64,000 nucleotides of DNA from Rhodobacteraceae bacterium MED-G08 (GCA_002457055.1 NTKT01000012.1:1-64000), one strand, 5' to 3'. Counted from the stretch's first letter, positions 15,126 to 23,104 are shown. The notes: generated by a model from the letters alone, not told the origin. Translations and numbers: made by a program.

Positions 15126-15297
15126 CATATGGCCCTCTACTCATCTGTGGCATGTAAAAGTTTTAGCTACGTAGCGCAGCGAAGTGTTGGATTTCCACAC
15201 ATACCTAAACATGGCTGTAATGGAACATAAGTCGTATCTGGTGCAAAGCAAAGAAGCTGTTTAATGGAATGTATCGAGGAATATTAAGGGTTCATTC

Positions 15298-15498
15298 GTG
15301 GTTCAAAAGATCTTTTTGATTATGGGAGTAATAGTTATTTGAGCCGGAATATTTTGGCCATATTTATCCCGTCTGCCACTTGGGAAAATGCCACTGGATA
15401 TTAGTCTCAAGTATGGAAATACCCAAGTCTACTTAGCAATAGGATCCTGCATTTTGTTGAGCGTTAAATTAACTATACTGCTGAGGTTTTTGAGATGA
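15298..15498 (+). pseudogene. DUF2905 family membrane protein with in-frame TGA
   Basis: Reading from GTG 15298 (after TAAGGG) gives VVQKIFLIMGVIVI-stop-AGIFWPYLSRLPLGKMPLDI and then 'YGNTQVYLAIGSCILLSVKLTILL'. After the stop the match to DUF2905 is excellent ('WPYLSRLPLG--P-DI', two membrane helices). A single TGA at 15340-15342 interrupts the first helix. TGA is used as a normal stop elsewhere in the window, so this is a nonsense mutation or a sequence error. The end overlaps the next start as ATGA. Confidence 0.75.
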
Positions 15499-15650
15499 AA
15501 AAACTACTAGCCATATTTACATTGATGCTGGTAAATGGATGTAATTTCTATGCTGAACAGGCTATCAGAGGCGAAAAAATCATCAAGTCCAATAGCCCAA
15601 GCGTAAAATTTAACATGTCTATTAGCCAAGGTGTAAAAATTAAAAAGTAA
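15495..15650 (+). CDS. Small lipoprotein
   Basis: 51 aa. The signal 'MKKLLAIFTLMLVNGCNFYA' has a lipobox (LVNGC, Cys 16). The mature part is short and basic with a repeated element ('SPSVKFNMSI' / 'SQGVKIKK'). Its ATG overlaps the stop of the broken DUF2905 gene (ATGA), so translation was probably coupled. Almost the same leader occurs as a remnant at 7134. It resembles no named lipoprotein I know. Confidence 0.55.
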   Translation: MKKLLAIFTLMLVNGCNFYAEQAIRGEKIIKSNSPSVKFNMSISQGVKIKK

Positions 15651-15791
15651 TACATAGCAATAAAAAAACTAAATTGTGTTTCAGGTTGTTTTATGGATTT
15701 GAGTATTGTGATACAAAAATTGTACTTTTAAACGGCATCAAAATCATTAACTTAGATCAGGCTCAAGACTGAACTCAAAGGGAGAAGTTCA

Positions 15792-16085
15792 ATGCATATT
15801 CAAGTAATTAATTTTGGTATAAATGTTTCACATGACGATTTTTTATCAGGGGCGACAGAGTTGGCTCCAAATTTTGCGTCTATTCCTGGACTAGTAAGTA
15901 AACATTGGTTGGGTGATGAGGAAAACAAAGTTTATGGCGGTGTATATATCTGGGAGAGTAAAGAACATTGCGAGGCTTATAAAGCGGGAGAAATATTTAG
16001 CATGGTCATGAATAGTGAAAACCATGTGAACCCTACTTCAAAAGACTTTGGAGTTTTAGAGGCACCAACCAACATAACAACGTAG
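15792..16085 (+). CDS. YdhR-like putative monooxygenase
   Basis: 97 aa: 'HIQVINFGINVSHDDFLSGATELAPNFASIPGLVSKHWLGDEENKVYGGVYIWESKEHCEAYKAGEIF'. This is the YdhR-type dimeric barrel: strand, helix, 'F..IPGL--K-WL', then '-YGG-Y-W------YK-G'. The family is annotated as putative monooxygenase from fold similarity to ActVA-Orf6, with no proven reaction. Ribosome site GGGAGAAG. Monocistronic. Confidence 0.8.
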   Translation: MHIQVINFGINVSHDDFLSGATELAPNFASIPGLVSKHWLGDEENKVYGGVYIWESKEHCEAYKAGEIFSMVMNSENHVNPTSKDFGVLEAPTNITT

Positions 16086-16165
16086 TAAACGCGTTCCGAA
16101 GAACAAGACTCTTACTTGTGAACTTGATGTTCGTTTATTGTTTGGAGAAGGTTAATATGTAAAAA

Positions 16166-16245
16166 ATGAAAAACTACTAACCTTCCTATTCGTTCTTCTC
16201 TTTGCTAACCAAGCTGGTACTGAGTTTATGAGTGATACAACATGA
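16166..16245 (+). pseudogene. Frameshifted signal-peptide gene
   Basis: ATGAAAAACTACTAACC... has five A after ATG where the related leaders at 7134 and 15495 have six. Restoring one base gives MKKLLTFLFVLLFANQAGTEFMSDTT, a signal peptide with a short tail ending TGA at 16243-16245. As written, the frame stops after four codons. The stop overlaps the ATG of the acetyltransferase gene, a coupling arrangement that the frameshift would break. Confidence 0.5.
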
Positions 16246-16826
16246 AATTTAGAGGTGGCACAGCCGATGATTGCACGACGCTCGCTCTAATTCTTGATGC
16301 GGCAGGCAGAAGAATACCTGCATATTTCTGGAGTTTATATGCAGCTGAGGGGCAGTCCTTCTTTGAATTTGGTCGTGAGAATATTCGTACTAATGATGAT
16401 GGGAAATCATTTCATAAAAACTGGAAAATAGCAGAATTAGACAATAAACTCTTAGGAGCATTTTTTGGGTTTAGAGTGGCAAATCCATATCCTGAAATTA
16501 ATTATAAAGAAGAACCAGAATGGTGGATACCATTTCTAGAACTCGAAGAAATAGCGGCTGGATCATGGCTGCTTCAGGCCATATCTATTCTGCCTGAATA
16601 TAGAGGGCAAGGTCATGCAAATGCACTTTTGGCAAGGGCTGAAGAAGAGGCAAAAGCTAGCGGTGCAAAAAAAATTTCTCTTCAGGTGGAAGAAATTAAC
16701 CAAATTGCTCTAAAAACATATACCAGTAATGGATATGCAGAATTAGCTCGGAGAGAATTAATACCATTTCCATTCTCTCAAGATACGGGTGACATTATCC
16801 TTATGAGTAAGAATTTAGGTGCCTGA
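16242..16826 (+). CDS. GNAT-family N-acetyltransferase
   Basis: 194 aa. The acetyl-CoA-binding motif A is clear: 'LQAISILPEYRGQGHANALLARAEEEAKASGAKKISLQVEE' (R-G-x-G-x-A near residue 125), followed by motif B 'ALKTYTSNGYAEL'. The N-terminal 100 residues are the variable substrate part. Acceptor not known; the length fits the general aminoglycoside- or amine-type GNAT. Cytoplasmic. Its start overlaps a frameshifted leader gene. Confidence 0.85.
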   Translation: MKFRGGTADDCTTLALILDAAGRRIPAYFWSLYAAEGQSFFEFGRENIRTNDDGKSFHKNWKIAELDNKLLGAFFGFRVANPYPEINYKEEPEWWIPFLELEEIAAGSWLLQAISILPEYRGQGHANALLARAEEEAKASGAKKISLQVEEINQIALKTYTSNGYAELARRELIPFPFSQDTGDIILMSKNLGA

Positions 16827-16904
16827 CAAAGCACGCGTGCTCTGCGCTATCACAAACATTGGGTTTGTTAACCGGATAGTTTTCTATAAGTTTTAATTCC
16901 AGCT

Positions 16905-16952
16905 AGGGCGGATCAGTTCAATAGGGAGAGAAAACTGATCCGAACCTGCCCT
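16905..16952. repeat. Long perfect-arm hairpin with TGATCC in the stem
   Basis: CGGATCAGTT (16909-16918) pairs with AACTGATCCG (16933-16942), extended by AGGG/CCCT across a bulge. The loop is CAATAGGGAGAGAA. No T run follows. Either a processing or stability structure at the end of the acetyltransferase transcript, or a regulator site. It lies in the 285-base gap before 17112. Confidence 0.45.
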
Positions 16953-17111
16953 GCCGGCTACAAATCATAATTAATTTTAAACATATTCGATTCAATGCAT
17001 ATATTGTCGCAGGTATATGAGATAGTATAGTTTATTTAATTACATATTTTGTACTTAACTAAACCGAAATAATCTTATTAACGTAATTGAGTATCAAATA
17101 AGGAGATTACT

Positions 17112-17414
17112 ATGAAATATGCAGTGTATACTAAGTGGAGATGGTCGGGTGGTGTGCCAGATCCAAGTCATCTTCAATCAATGATGAAAGGTTATCGGGA
17201 CAGTTACGAAGGCGAGTTTCCACCTGAAGAAGTTTTATGGTGGAAAATTGATGATGATCACCATCAGGCATTGATCGTATATCCCTCGGAAGAGATAGCG
17301 ACTGCAGAACGAAAAAAGCTCGAGGAAGCAAGAAACAAATCTACCAAAGACAATAATAATGTAATGGTTGAAGAGTTCGTAGGACCAATTGTAATGCAAT
17401 TGACTGCATTATAA
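17112..17414 (+). CDS. Small ABM-like protein
   Basis: 100 aa: 'MKYAVYTKWRWSGGVPDPSHLQSMMKGYRDSYEGEF', 'LWWKIDDDHHQALIVYPSEEIATAERKKLEEARN', 'MVEEFVGPIVMQL'. Strand-helix-strand-strand-helix-strand order with the two strands around the His-rich loop is typical of small dimeric barrels. Excellent ribosome site (AAGGAGA). Function unknown. Monocistronic. Confidence 0.65.
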   Translation: MKYAVYTKWRWSGGVPDPSHLQSMMKGYRDSYEGEFPPEEVLWWKIDDDHHQALIVYPSEEIATAERKKLEEARNKSTKDNNNVMVEEFVGPIVMQLTAL

Positions 17415-17588
17415 TGATGGACCACTGATGGGGATTTTCAGAAAGAGCACTCGTTTACACTCAAGCTACTTCCCTCAGTTTTTTTCTATTGGTTACTTGA
17501 TGTAACTCTAATACACTGGATTGTGAACACAATAAGCCTGAGGTTAAAATAAATATTACTATTTCCTAGGGTTTAGTTCTAAAGGGAA

Positions 17589-17837
17589 ATGAAGAGTTTA
17601 TGGATGATACTAACATATAAAATATATATCTTTGGTACTGCCGCAGTCATTTCGATCATTATTGCGTCATGGGTTTCTAATGAATACTATTCTGCTTACT
17701 TTGTTTTAATCGGTTTGGTATGTGGCATAATTGCCTGTTTATTTGTAAGTTTTAAAATGCTGACATCGAATAAAATAAAGGTTAGCACTAACAAGAATTC
17801 GATGGGTGGCTTTGGCGGTGGTGGTGAATTTAAGTGA
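17589..17837 (+). CDS. Small membrane protein with Gly-rich tail
   Basis: 82 aa with two membrane segments (about 10-29, 34-56) and a tail 'SMGGFGGGGEFK'. The stop overlaps the next start as GTGA, so it is translationally coupled to the fatty-acid-hydroxylase-family enzyme. It may be an accessory subunit of it. No family recognised. Confidence 0.6.
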   Translation: MKSLWMILTYKIYIFGTAAVISIIIASWVSNEYYSAYFVLIGLVCGIIACLFVSFKMLTSNKIKVSTNKNSMGGFGGGGEFK

Positions 17838-18823
17838 CAAAATATCGAATAGATACAGAGGCTACTCGTTGGAACTACCGACCTAAAAAAGGTGTTTCCA
17901 TGAACCCGCTGTTTGAATGGCCACCAAAATTTTTGCCAGTTTTACGTTGGTATTCTGCGTATTGGTTGGCAGCATCTACCACAACCCTCGCTATTATTTT
18001 ATCAATTATCGCATATTTTGCGATTTTACCATCTTTAGATGTTATGCAAGATCCTCGGTTGCATTGGATAATTAGAGTATGGCTTGCTAATCTTGTTCCT
18101 CATATAGTTTGCGCTGGGCTACTGCATTTTTGGCTTTATACTGTCAAAGGCCAAGATAAGAATTTTAAGTTTGATGCACGGCAACCTGCAACCAATAACG
18201 GAATTTTCAGTTTCCGTAATCAGATTCACGATAATATATTCTGGTCTCTGATAAGTGGTGTTACTCAGTGGTCAATGATGCAATGCATCGTCTTTTGGGC
18301 TATGGCGAATGGTTACGCGCCAGCCTTTCTTTTCCCAGACAATATGATATGGTTTTTTTTGATGTTCCCTTTCCTCATTTTATGGGCAAGCTTTCATTTC
18401 TATTGGGTTCACCGCGCACTCCACTGGCCTCCACTCTATCGTATTGCCCACGCCGTCCATCACAGAAATATCAATGTTGGACCGTGGTCAGGCATTTCAA
18501 TGCATCCGATCGAGCATTTCGTTTTCTACACCAACTTTCTGATCCACTTCGTTGTGCCGAGCCACCCTTTGCATATAATGTTTCATGGCTATATGCAGTC
18601 AATTCATCCAATTTTCTCTCATTCTGGATTTGAGAAGCTTTACATTGCGGATAAAGAGAGGGCTAATATAGGTGATTTTTTTCACCAACTTCATCACAGA
18701 TATTTCGAATGTAATTATGGGACCGTTGAAATGCCTTGGGATCGGTGGTTTGGTTCATTTCATGATGGATCGTCACAAGGGACCGATGAGACGCGGGAAC
18801 GCAAGAAAAAGATGTATTCTTAA
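17834..18823 (+). CDS. Fatty acid hydroxylase/sterol desaturase family protein
   Basis: 329 aa, GTG start coupled to the gene before. Multiple membrane segments (about 38-60, 75-100, 150-185) carry the family's histidine boxes: 'WVHRALH', 'HAVHHRN', 'HPIEH' and 'HQLHHRYFECNYGT'. These bind a diiron centre that hydroxylates or desaturates lipids. Bacterial members include hopanoid, carotenoid and alkylglycerol oxidases; the substrate here is unknown. Inner membrane with the metal site on the cytoplasmic face. Confidence 0.88.
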   Translation: MTKYRIDTEATRWNYRPKKGVSMNPLFEWPPKFLPVLRWYSAYWLAASTTTLAIILSIIAYFAILPSLDVMQDPRLHWIIRVWLANLVPHIVCAGLLHFWLYTVKGQDKNFKFDARQPATNNGIFSFRNQIHDNIFWSLISGVTQWSMMQCIVFWAMANGYAPAFLFPDNMIWFFLMFPFLILWASFHFYWVHRALHWPPLYRIAHAVHHRNINVGPWSGISMHPIEHFVFYTNFLIHFVVPSHPLHIMFHGYMQSIHPIFSHSGFEKLYIADKERANIGDFFHQLHHRYFECNYGTVEMPWDRWFGSFHDGSSQGTDETRERKKKMYS

Positions 18824-18910
18824 AATTGAAACTAAAACTTAAAGTAAATGGTATATACTTAATTTATATCTATGCGTATAAAATTCTATCAAACTTAAAA
18901 AAAAGCCAAC

Positions 18911-19447
18911 ATGCTAACCCCAAGACAAAAAACTCCAGACTTAGTATTACCCACAGTGAATGGCGAAACTTTTAACTTGGCAAATGAAACTTCTGAACGG
19001 GGAACTGTAATTTGTTTCTAACGTGGATTGCATTGTCCAATTTGCGCAACATACCTTAATGAGCTCGAACGTTTGACGCCTGAGTTTAAAAAAAGGGGTG
19101 TTACCACAATAGCAGTGATTACAGATGGTGCGGAGCGAGCAGGTGAAATGGCTAAGCGGATTTCAGCAAAAACGCTGCGAATTGGATATAATTTAAGTTT
19201 GAAGAACGCTCGTGATTGGGGTCTTTATATTTCAACATCTCGCGTGAAAACTTCAATTGGCATTGAGGAACCTGACTTATTTCCAGAGCCTGGTTTATTC
19301 ATGGTCACGCCTGAACAGTCTCTTTATTATGGTTCTGTTCAGACTATGCCATTCGTTCGCCTCTATTTCTCTGAATTGATTGGTGCGCTCGATTTTGTAA
19401 TAGAAAACGCTTACCCGGCAAGAGGCGAATACATTCGCGAAGTATAA
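18911..19447 (+). pseudogene. Peroxiredoxin-like (AhpC/TSA) gene with in-frame TAA
   Basis: From ATG 18911 the frame reads 'TPDLVLPTVNGETFNLAN...GTVICF', then TAA (19019-19021), then 'RGLHCPICATYLNELERLTPEFKKRGVTTIAVITDG', continuing to 19447. The family sequence at the break is F-Y-R-G-x-x-C-P-x-C, so one Tyr codon has become TAA immediately before the redox C-P-I-C motif. The 139-residue downstream frame from ATG 19028 lacks strand 1 and could not fold normally. Product would have been a thiol peroxidase-like protein of 178 aa. Confidence 0.8.
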
Positions 19448-19517
19448 ATAAAATCAGAAACCTTCATTAAATTCATCGTTGAATATTCTTTAAAAATTCT
19501 TGGTGATCTTTTTAGTG

Positions 19518-19546
19518 TGATCCAATCAAAGTGGCCTTACGTAAAT
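19518..19546 (+). promoter_or_regulatory. Candidate ECF-type promoter
   Basis: TGATCCAA at 19518-19525, 18 bases ending in CG (19540-19541), then TAAATA. One of the best matches of the five similar sites. The start codon at 19606 is about 55 bases from the expected transcript start. Confidence 0.5.
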
Positions 19547-19605
19547 ATTACAAATCATAATTACAGAGCTCGGCTTCAGTCCGGTTGATTAATTTAGGAT
19601 TAGTA

Positions 19606-19791
19606 ATGATACCTGATCATGGCTTTAATAATTTTTTTCCGAGACACCAGCAGCAGTGCAACTGTGAGTATTGTAGATCACTTAATGTGGATTTGACGAA
19701 ATTGAGCAAGACTGAAAAAATGGTAAAAGCCTTAATTCTTAAAGCTAATATAATGGCTGAATTAAATTCATCAAAAGCGAATTTTGATTAA
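19606..19791 (+). CDS. Small cysteine-containing protein
   Basis: 61 aa from the ATG at 19606 (AGGATT upstream; the in-frame TTG 19585 is less likely). 'HQQQCNCEYCRSLNVDL' gives C-x-C-x2-C, which could bind metal or be redox-active; the rest is a charged helix 'SKTEKMVKALILKANIMAEL'. It follows a TGATCC-type promoter and the broken peroxiredoxin-like gene. Family not recognised. Confidence 0.5.
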   Translation: MIPDHGFNNFFPRHQQQCNCEYCRSLNVDLTKLSKTEKMVKALILKANIMAELNSSKANFD

Positions 19792-19803
19792 TTAAGAAAT
19801 TAT

Positions 19804-20043
19804 ATGTCCGTATTCTTTCGACCCATTGGTAGCAATAATATCTTCTATTTTTTTGAGGATAAGGAAATTTCAGGGTGTATAAAAACCATTTCGTATAATC
19901 TCGACAAAGACGGAAATATCAACGGAAAGTGGGAGAAACCTGGTACGGTTGCTCAGTTAATGGGCGCAATTAAATCGGTTGAGCAGGGTAAGCTGGAGAT
20001 AGTTTCTGAAGCTGAGTGGAAAAGCTTGCTAGGTGCAGAGTAA
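19804..20043 (+). CDS. Hypothetical protein
   Basis: 79 aa, 12 bases after the previous gene and probably in its operon. 'FFRPIGSNNIFYFFEDKEISGCIKTISYNLDKDGNINGKWEKPG' suggests antiparallel strands, then a helix 'VAQLMGAIKSVEQG'. No motif or family recognised. Confidence 0.5.
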   Translation: MSVFFRPIGSNNIFYFFEDKEISGCIKTISYNLDKDGNINGKWEKPGTVAQLMGAIKSVEQGKLEIVSEAEWKSLLGAE

Positions 20044-20103
20044 TTGCCGGAGCTTTATTATTTGTTGTCTAAATTGAAAAAAATCGAATAAAAATTTTTT
20101 ATT

Positions 20104-20134
20104 TGATCCAATAAAGCAGTCAGGGCGTATCTAG
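20104..20134 (+). promoter_or_regulatory. Candidate ECF-type promoter of sRNA copy 2
   Basis: TGATCCAA at 20104-20111, 18 bases ending in CG (20126-20127), then TATCTA. The conserved sRNA start TGTGTCACGACA follows seven bases later, as at copy 1. Confidence 0.5.
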
Positions 20135-20136
20135 AA

Positions 20137-20233
20137 TGTGTCACGACAAAAATAGTGCGCGGTAAGCATGGTTACTTGCCACTCTCCCAATAGTTTAACA
20201 TTATGGGGCGGAGCACTCCACTGCTCCGCTCCC
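20137..20233 (+). ncRNA. Candidate small RNA, copy 2 (paralogue of 1727-1836)
   Basis: Shares TGTGTCACGACA-AAATAGT-CG-G-TAA-CA-GGTTA and CTCCCAAT with copy 1. The inverted repeat differs in sequence but is kept (GTAAGC-ATG-GTTAC). It ends with a perfect stem GCGGAGCA (20208-20215)/TGCTCCGC (20222-20229); no T run follows, so the end is less certain. It occupies the 252-base gap 20044-20295. No reading frame. Confidence 0.5.
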
Positions 20234-20295
20234 AACTGTAAGGTACGCCAATTAAAAATTTTCAGACTGCAATTATTTTCAAATCTATATTTCGA

Positions 20296-20586
20296 CTAAT
20301 TTCCAAGCCAGTAATCACCGATTGGAGTGATTACAGTAGTTGATGATACATCCGCACCTGCTTCTTCCCTTGCTTTCACAACATCAGGTCTTAAGCCGAA
20401 TGTCTGCATGAAATCAGGATTTGGTACGTCCATCATCACATAGACAGAAGACTCATCTGGGTTAGTTGCCGCCCAAATTATCTTGGCGCCTTCTGCACCA
20501 GCCTTCTCCTCCATCGACTTCGCCATTTCTGTCCAAGTTTTGAAACCTTTAGATATTTTGACAGTGACTAACATACTGGGCATCAT
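20296..20586 (-). CDS. Small ABM-like protein
   Basis: 96 aa from the ATG at 20586, preceded by AAAAGGA. Pattern: 'SMLVTVKISKGFKTWTEMAKSMEEKAGAEGAKIIWAATNPDESSVYVMMDVPNPDFMQTFGLRPDVVKAREEAG'. This has the strand, helix, strand, strand ('SSVYVMMDV'), helix order of small dimeric barrels, perhaps DUF3764-like. No catalytic residues evident. Separated from the similar gene at 20673 by 86 bases on the same strand. Confidence 0.65.
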   Translation of the reverse strand: MMPSMLVTVKISKGFKTWTEMAKSMEEKAGAEGAKIIWAATNPDESSVYVMMDVPNPDFMQTFGLRPDVVKAREEAGADVSSTTVITPIGDYWLGN

Positions 20587-20672
20587 TTTTCCTTTTCGCA
20601 TGACCGTGAACTTAAATTTAGATTGTAATGTAATATAATGATATTTAGGTTTGTCCTGCTGCCGGTATTCGG

Positions 20673-20960
20673 TTATTCAACCAGATCACCTGACAGAGGA
20701 ATAGTGTGACGGTTAACGGGGTCATATTCTTGTAGCATTGGTCTTCTTTCATCCAGCCAATTTACTACACCATCCTGGGCTTTTTGCTCAAAGTTGTCGG
20801 CATCTCGCACTACAACCGCAATCACTTCATCACCTGCCCTTACGCAAAAGTGTGGAAATTCTGGATCACGATCCTTTCCGTTTTCGATCACATCATTCAA
20901 AAATGCTTCATAATGTTCTGGTTTTGGCTTGAAACGAATAATACTTAATTTTTTTGCCAT
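20673..20960 (-). CDS. Small ABM-like protein
   Basis: 95 aa with an excellent ribosome site (TAGGAGA). 'KKLSIIRFKPKPEHYEAFLNDVIENG', 'HFCVRAGDEVIAVVVRDADNFEQKAQDGVVNWLDERRPMLQEY': the ABM strand-helix-strand-strand-helix pattern. The reaction, if any, is unknown. It is upstream of the ABM-like gene at 20296 and may share a transcript. Confidence 0.65.
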   Translation of the reverse strand: MAKKLSIIRFKPKPEHYEAFLNDVIENGKDRDPEFPHFCVRAGDEVIAVVVRDADNFEQKAQDGVVNWLDERRPMLQEYDPVNRHTIPLSGDLVE

Positions 20961-21173
20961 TTTAATCTCCTAGAATTGATTTTAGTAGTGTGAATTACGC
21001 TTATTTTTTTGAAAGTACAGATACTGTAGTAATAAGAATTAAAATTTGCACTGATTTAGATTAAGAAATGTTTTGAACTCTGTACAAAGACGATTTACTT
21101 TTGCTTACAGTCAAAGAGCTAAGGTTACTGTTAAAAAATTTTAAAGTGCATTTGGGTTAATTTAGAAAAATAG

Positions 21174-21218
21174 AGCTGAGATGCTTTTTCGTATCCACCA
21201 TTATAAGCTCAGCTTTTT
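21174..21218 (+). terminator. Possible terminator in the 20961-21351 gap
   Basis: AGCTGAG (21174-21180) pairs with CTCAGCT (21208-21214), then TTTTCTTCTT. The loop is long (27 bases), so it is weaker than the one at 7433. The rest of this 390-base gap shows no gene. Downstream, about 21215-21305 on the minus strand, reads like a coding fragment without a start ('LKRYGHSSIEHLRSVARDRI'), possibly a remnant. Confidence 0.35.
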
Positions 21219-21351
21219 CTTCTTACCGGAGCATGTTCAACAATTCGATCCCGAGCTACACTACGAAGATGTTCAATTGATGAATGCCCGTAACGCTTAA
21301 GCTAACCTGCCAATTCATTTCTTTATTGGTGAACTTCTACGTAGTAAAAGA

Positions 21352-22041
21352 TTATGCATTTAACCACTTTGGGTAATCACTAACTAGTAAATGAATTGGT
21401 GCGGTATCCTCATCAATGTAGGAAAACCGCGAGACTTCGTCACGGAAAATGTTATCTATCACGTCGTCGTTTACAGTAGAAACTTCACCAACAAGGACAT
21501 CGCCGTCGTGACCCCAAAAAGCATGCCAATCTCCAGGTAATAAAGTTATACTCTGACCAGGTTTTAGAATAATAATTTCACCTGGGGAGTAAGATCGTTC
21601 TATGCCATCACAAAAAACGATGCCTCCTTTCTCCTCATCACAATTTCCATGTGGATCTGATCCAAAAATTTCTACCGCTAGGCTTGCCCCCCCACGATTT
21701 ATTATATCTTCTACTTTTTTAATGTGAGTATGCATCGGTGCTACCTGGTTATGCCGAGAGATAAGTAGCTTTTCAGCGTAACACATCCCTTTTCCGGATG
21801 CTAAGTCTGCCATCTTTCCATTTCGCAGTGTGAATAGGAAAAGTCCAGTGGTTTGAAAGTTACCCCTACCGTAATCAGTAATATCCCAGCCGCAACCGGC
21901 TCGAATGATTTCTTTTGCTTCTTCCTGTTTTTCTCTAAATTTTTCAACAGACCAATACGCGAAGTCCGGTAGATGATGCCCAAAGGATTTAATCATCTCA
22001 TTAGCTTCTAATATTATATTATTTATTTCAGATCTTTTCAT
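21352..22041 (-). CDS. D-lyxose/D-mannose ketol-isomerase-like protein
   Basis: 229 aa, typical family length. It opens 'MKRSEINNIILEANEMIKSFGHHLPDFAYWS' as D-lyxose isomerases do. The cupin metal site is visible: 'QVAPMHTHIKKVEDIINRGG' (His-x-His and Glu) and 'LLPGDWHAFWG' (His). Known members interconvert D-lyxose/D-xylulose and D-mannose/D-fructose. Last gene of the sugar operon, 22 bases after the ATPase gene. With a mannosylglycerate-type hydrolase upstream, mannose to fructose is the likely role. Confidence 0.85.
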   Translation of the reverse strand: MKRSEINNIILEANEMIKSFGHHLPDFAYWSVEKFREKQEEAKEIIRAGCGWDITDYGRGNFQTTGLFLFTLRNGKMADLASGKGMCYAEKLLISRHNQVAPMHTHIKKVEDIINRGGASLAVEIFGSDPHGNCDEEKGGIVFCDGIERSYSPGEIIILKPGQSITLLPGDWHAFWGHDGDVLVGEVSTVNDDVIDNIFRDEVSRFSYIDEDTAPIHLLVSDYPKWLNA

Positions 22042-22063
22042 AAATATGGCTTGCTTCTAAAAT

Positions 22064-23104
22064 TTATATTTTTGCACCGCTGCTGTCGAAAAAATGAGTA
22101 TTTTCCCTCATAAACTTCAGGGTAATCGTTTCACCTAAATTGAACTCTTGGGATCCATCAACTCGTACTGTAATTACCCCTAAATCTGCACAATCTACGA
22201 ACAGAAAACTATCGGCACCTAAGTACTCAATCACATCGATCTTTCCATTGATAGCGCTCTGCCTTTTAGAATCTATTTTTATATGCTCCGGGCGAATTCC
22301 AAGTTTTTGAGGAACAACCCCCAGTTGCTTATTTGAACTAATGTCATCGATGGCAGAAGTGGTTAGGTCGCTACTATTTATAATATTCATTCTAGGTGAA
22401 CCAATAAATTGAGCAACGAATAGATTTGCAGGGTTTTGGTATAATTCACGAGGAGTTCCCACCTGTATTATTTTCCCATCATCCAGTACAACAATGCGAT
22501 CTGCAAGCGTCATTGCCTCTGTTTGGTCATGTGTCACGTAGATCATAGTTGATTTAAGTGACTTATGAAGCTTAGCAATCTCGAGTCTCATTTCCACTCT
22601 CAATGCAGCATCTAAATTAGAGAGGGGTTCATCAAATAAAAAAGCAGAGGGTGCTCGCACGATGGATCGTCCAATCGCAACACGTTGTCGTTGTCCTCCA
22701 GATAAATCTTTAGGATGGCGGTCAAGTAGCTCTTCCAGTTTTAAAACTTTAGCTGTTTCTATGACCTTCTTTCTAGTTTCTTCTTTGTTTTTCCCTGCGG
22801 TCTTTAGGCTAAAACCCATATTTTCTCTTACTGACATATGGGGATACAGAGCATAAGACTGGAAAACCATTGAAAGGCCACGTTTTGCAGGTGGTTCGTC
22901 TGTTACATCTCTGCCGTTTAGGGTTATTTTACCTCTAGAGGTTTCTTCTAAACCACCGATCATCCTTAGTAATGTTGATTTGCCACAACCAGAGGGGCCA
23001 ACAAAAATGATGAACTCACCAGCTTTAATGTTAAGATCGATGCCTTTTATGACTTGTGCTTCACCAAACCATTTTTCTATACTAGACAACTCTATAGAAC
23101 CCAT
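22064..23104 (-). CDS. Sugar ABC transporter ATP-binding protein (UgpC/MalK type)
   Basis: 346 aa from the ATG at 23104; that start overlaps the stop of the gene before as TAATG. Walker A 'GPSGCGKST' (near 37-45), signature 'LSGGQRQR', Walker B 'FLFDEPLSNLD', switch His in 'YVTHDQTEAM', and a C-terminal OB-type regulatory domain (from about 235) with 'LGIRPEHI'. It energises the permease pair encoded at 24372-26827. It probably has one subunit type forming a homodimer. Confidence 0.93.
   Translation of the reverse strand: MGSIELSSIEKWFGEAQVIKGIDLNIKAGEFIIFVGPSGCGKSTLLRMIGGLEETSRGKITLNGRDVTDEPPAKRGLSMVFQSYALYPHMSVRENMGFSLKTAGKNKEETRKKVIETAKVLKLEELLDRHPKDLSGGQRQRVAIGRSIVRAPSAFLFDEPLSNLDAALRVEMRLEIAKLHKSLKSTMIYVTHDQTEAMTLADRIVVLDDGKIIQVGTPRELYQNPANLFVAQFIGSPRMNIINSSDLTTSAIDDISSNKQLGVVPQKLGIRPEHIKIDSKRQSAINGKIDVIEYLGADSFLFVDCADLGVITVRVDGSQEFNLGETITLKFMRENTHFFDSSGAKI

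Noticed and set aside
15340-15342. UGA recoding (for example as Trp or Sec)
   Set aside because: Several intact genes in the window end in TGA, including 7130, 16826 and 57827, and there is no Sec element visible.
1-21000. tRNA-linked integrated island
   Set aside because: No integrase, no repeat of the tRNA 3' end, and no phage or transposase genes are seen; decay and small genes alone are insufficient.
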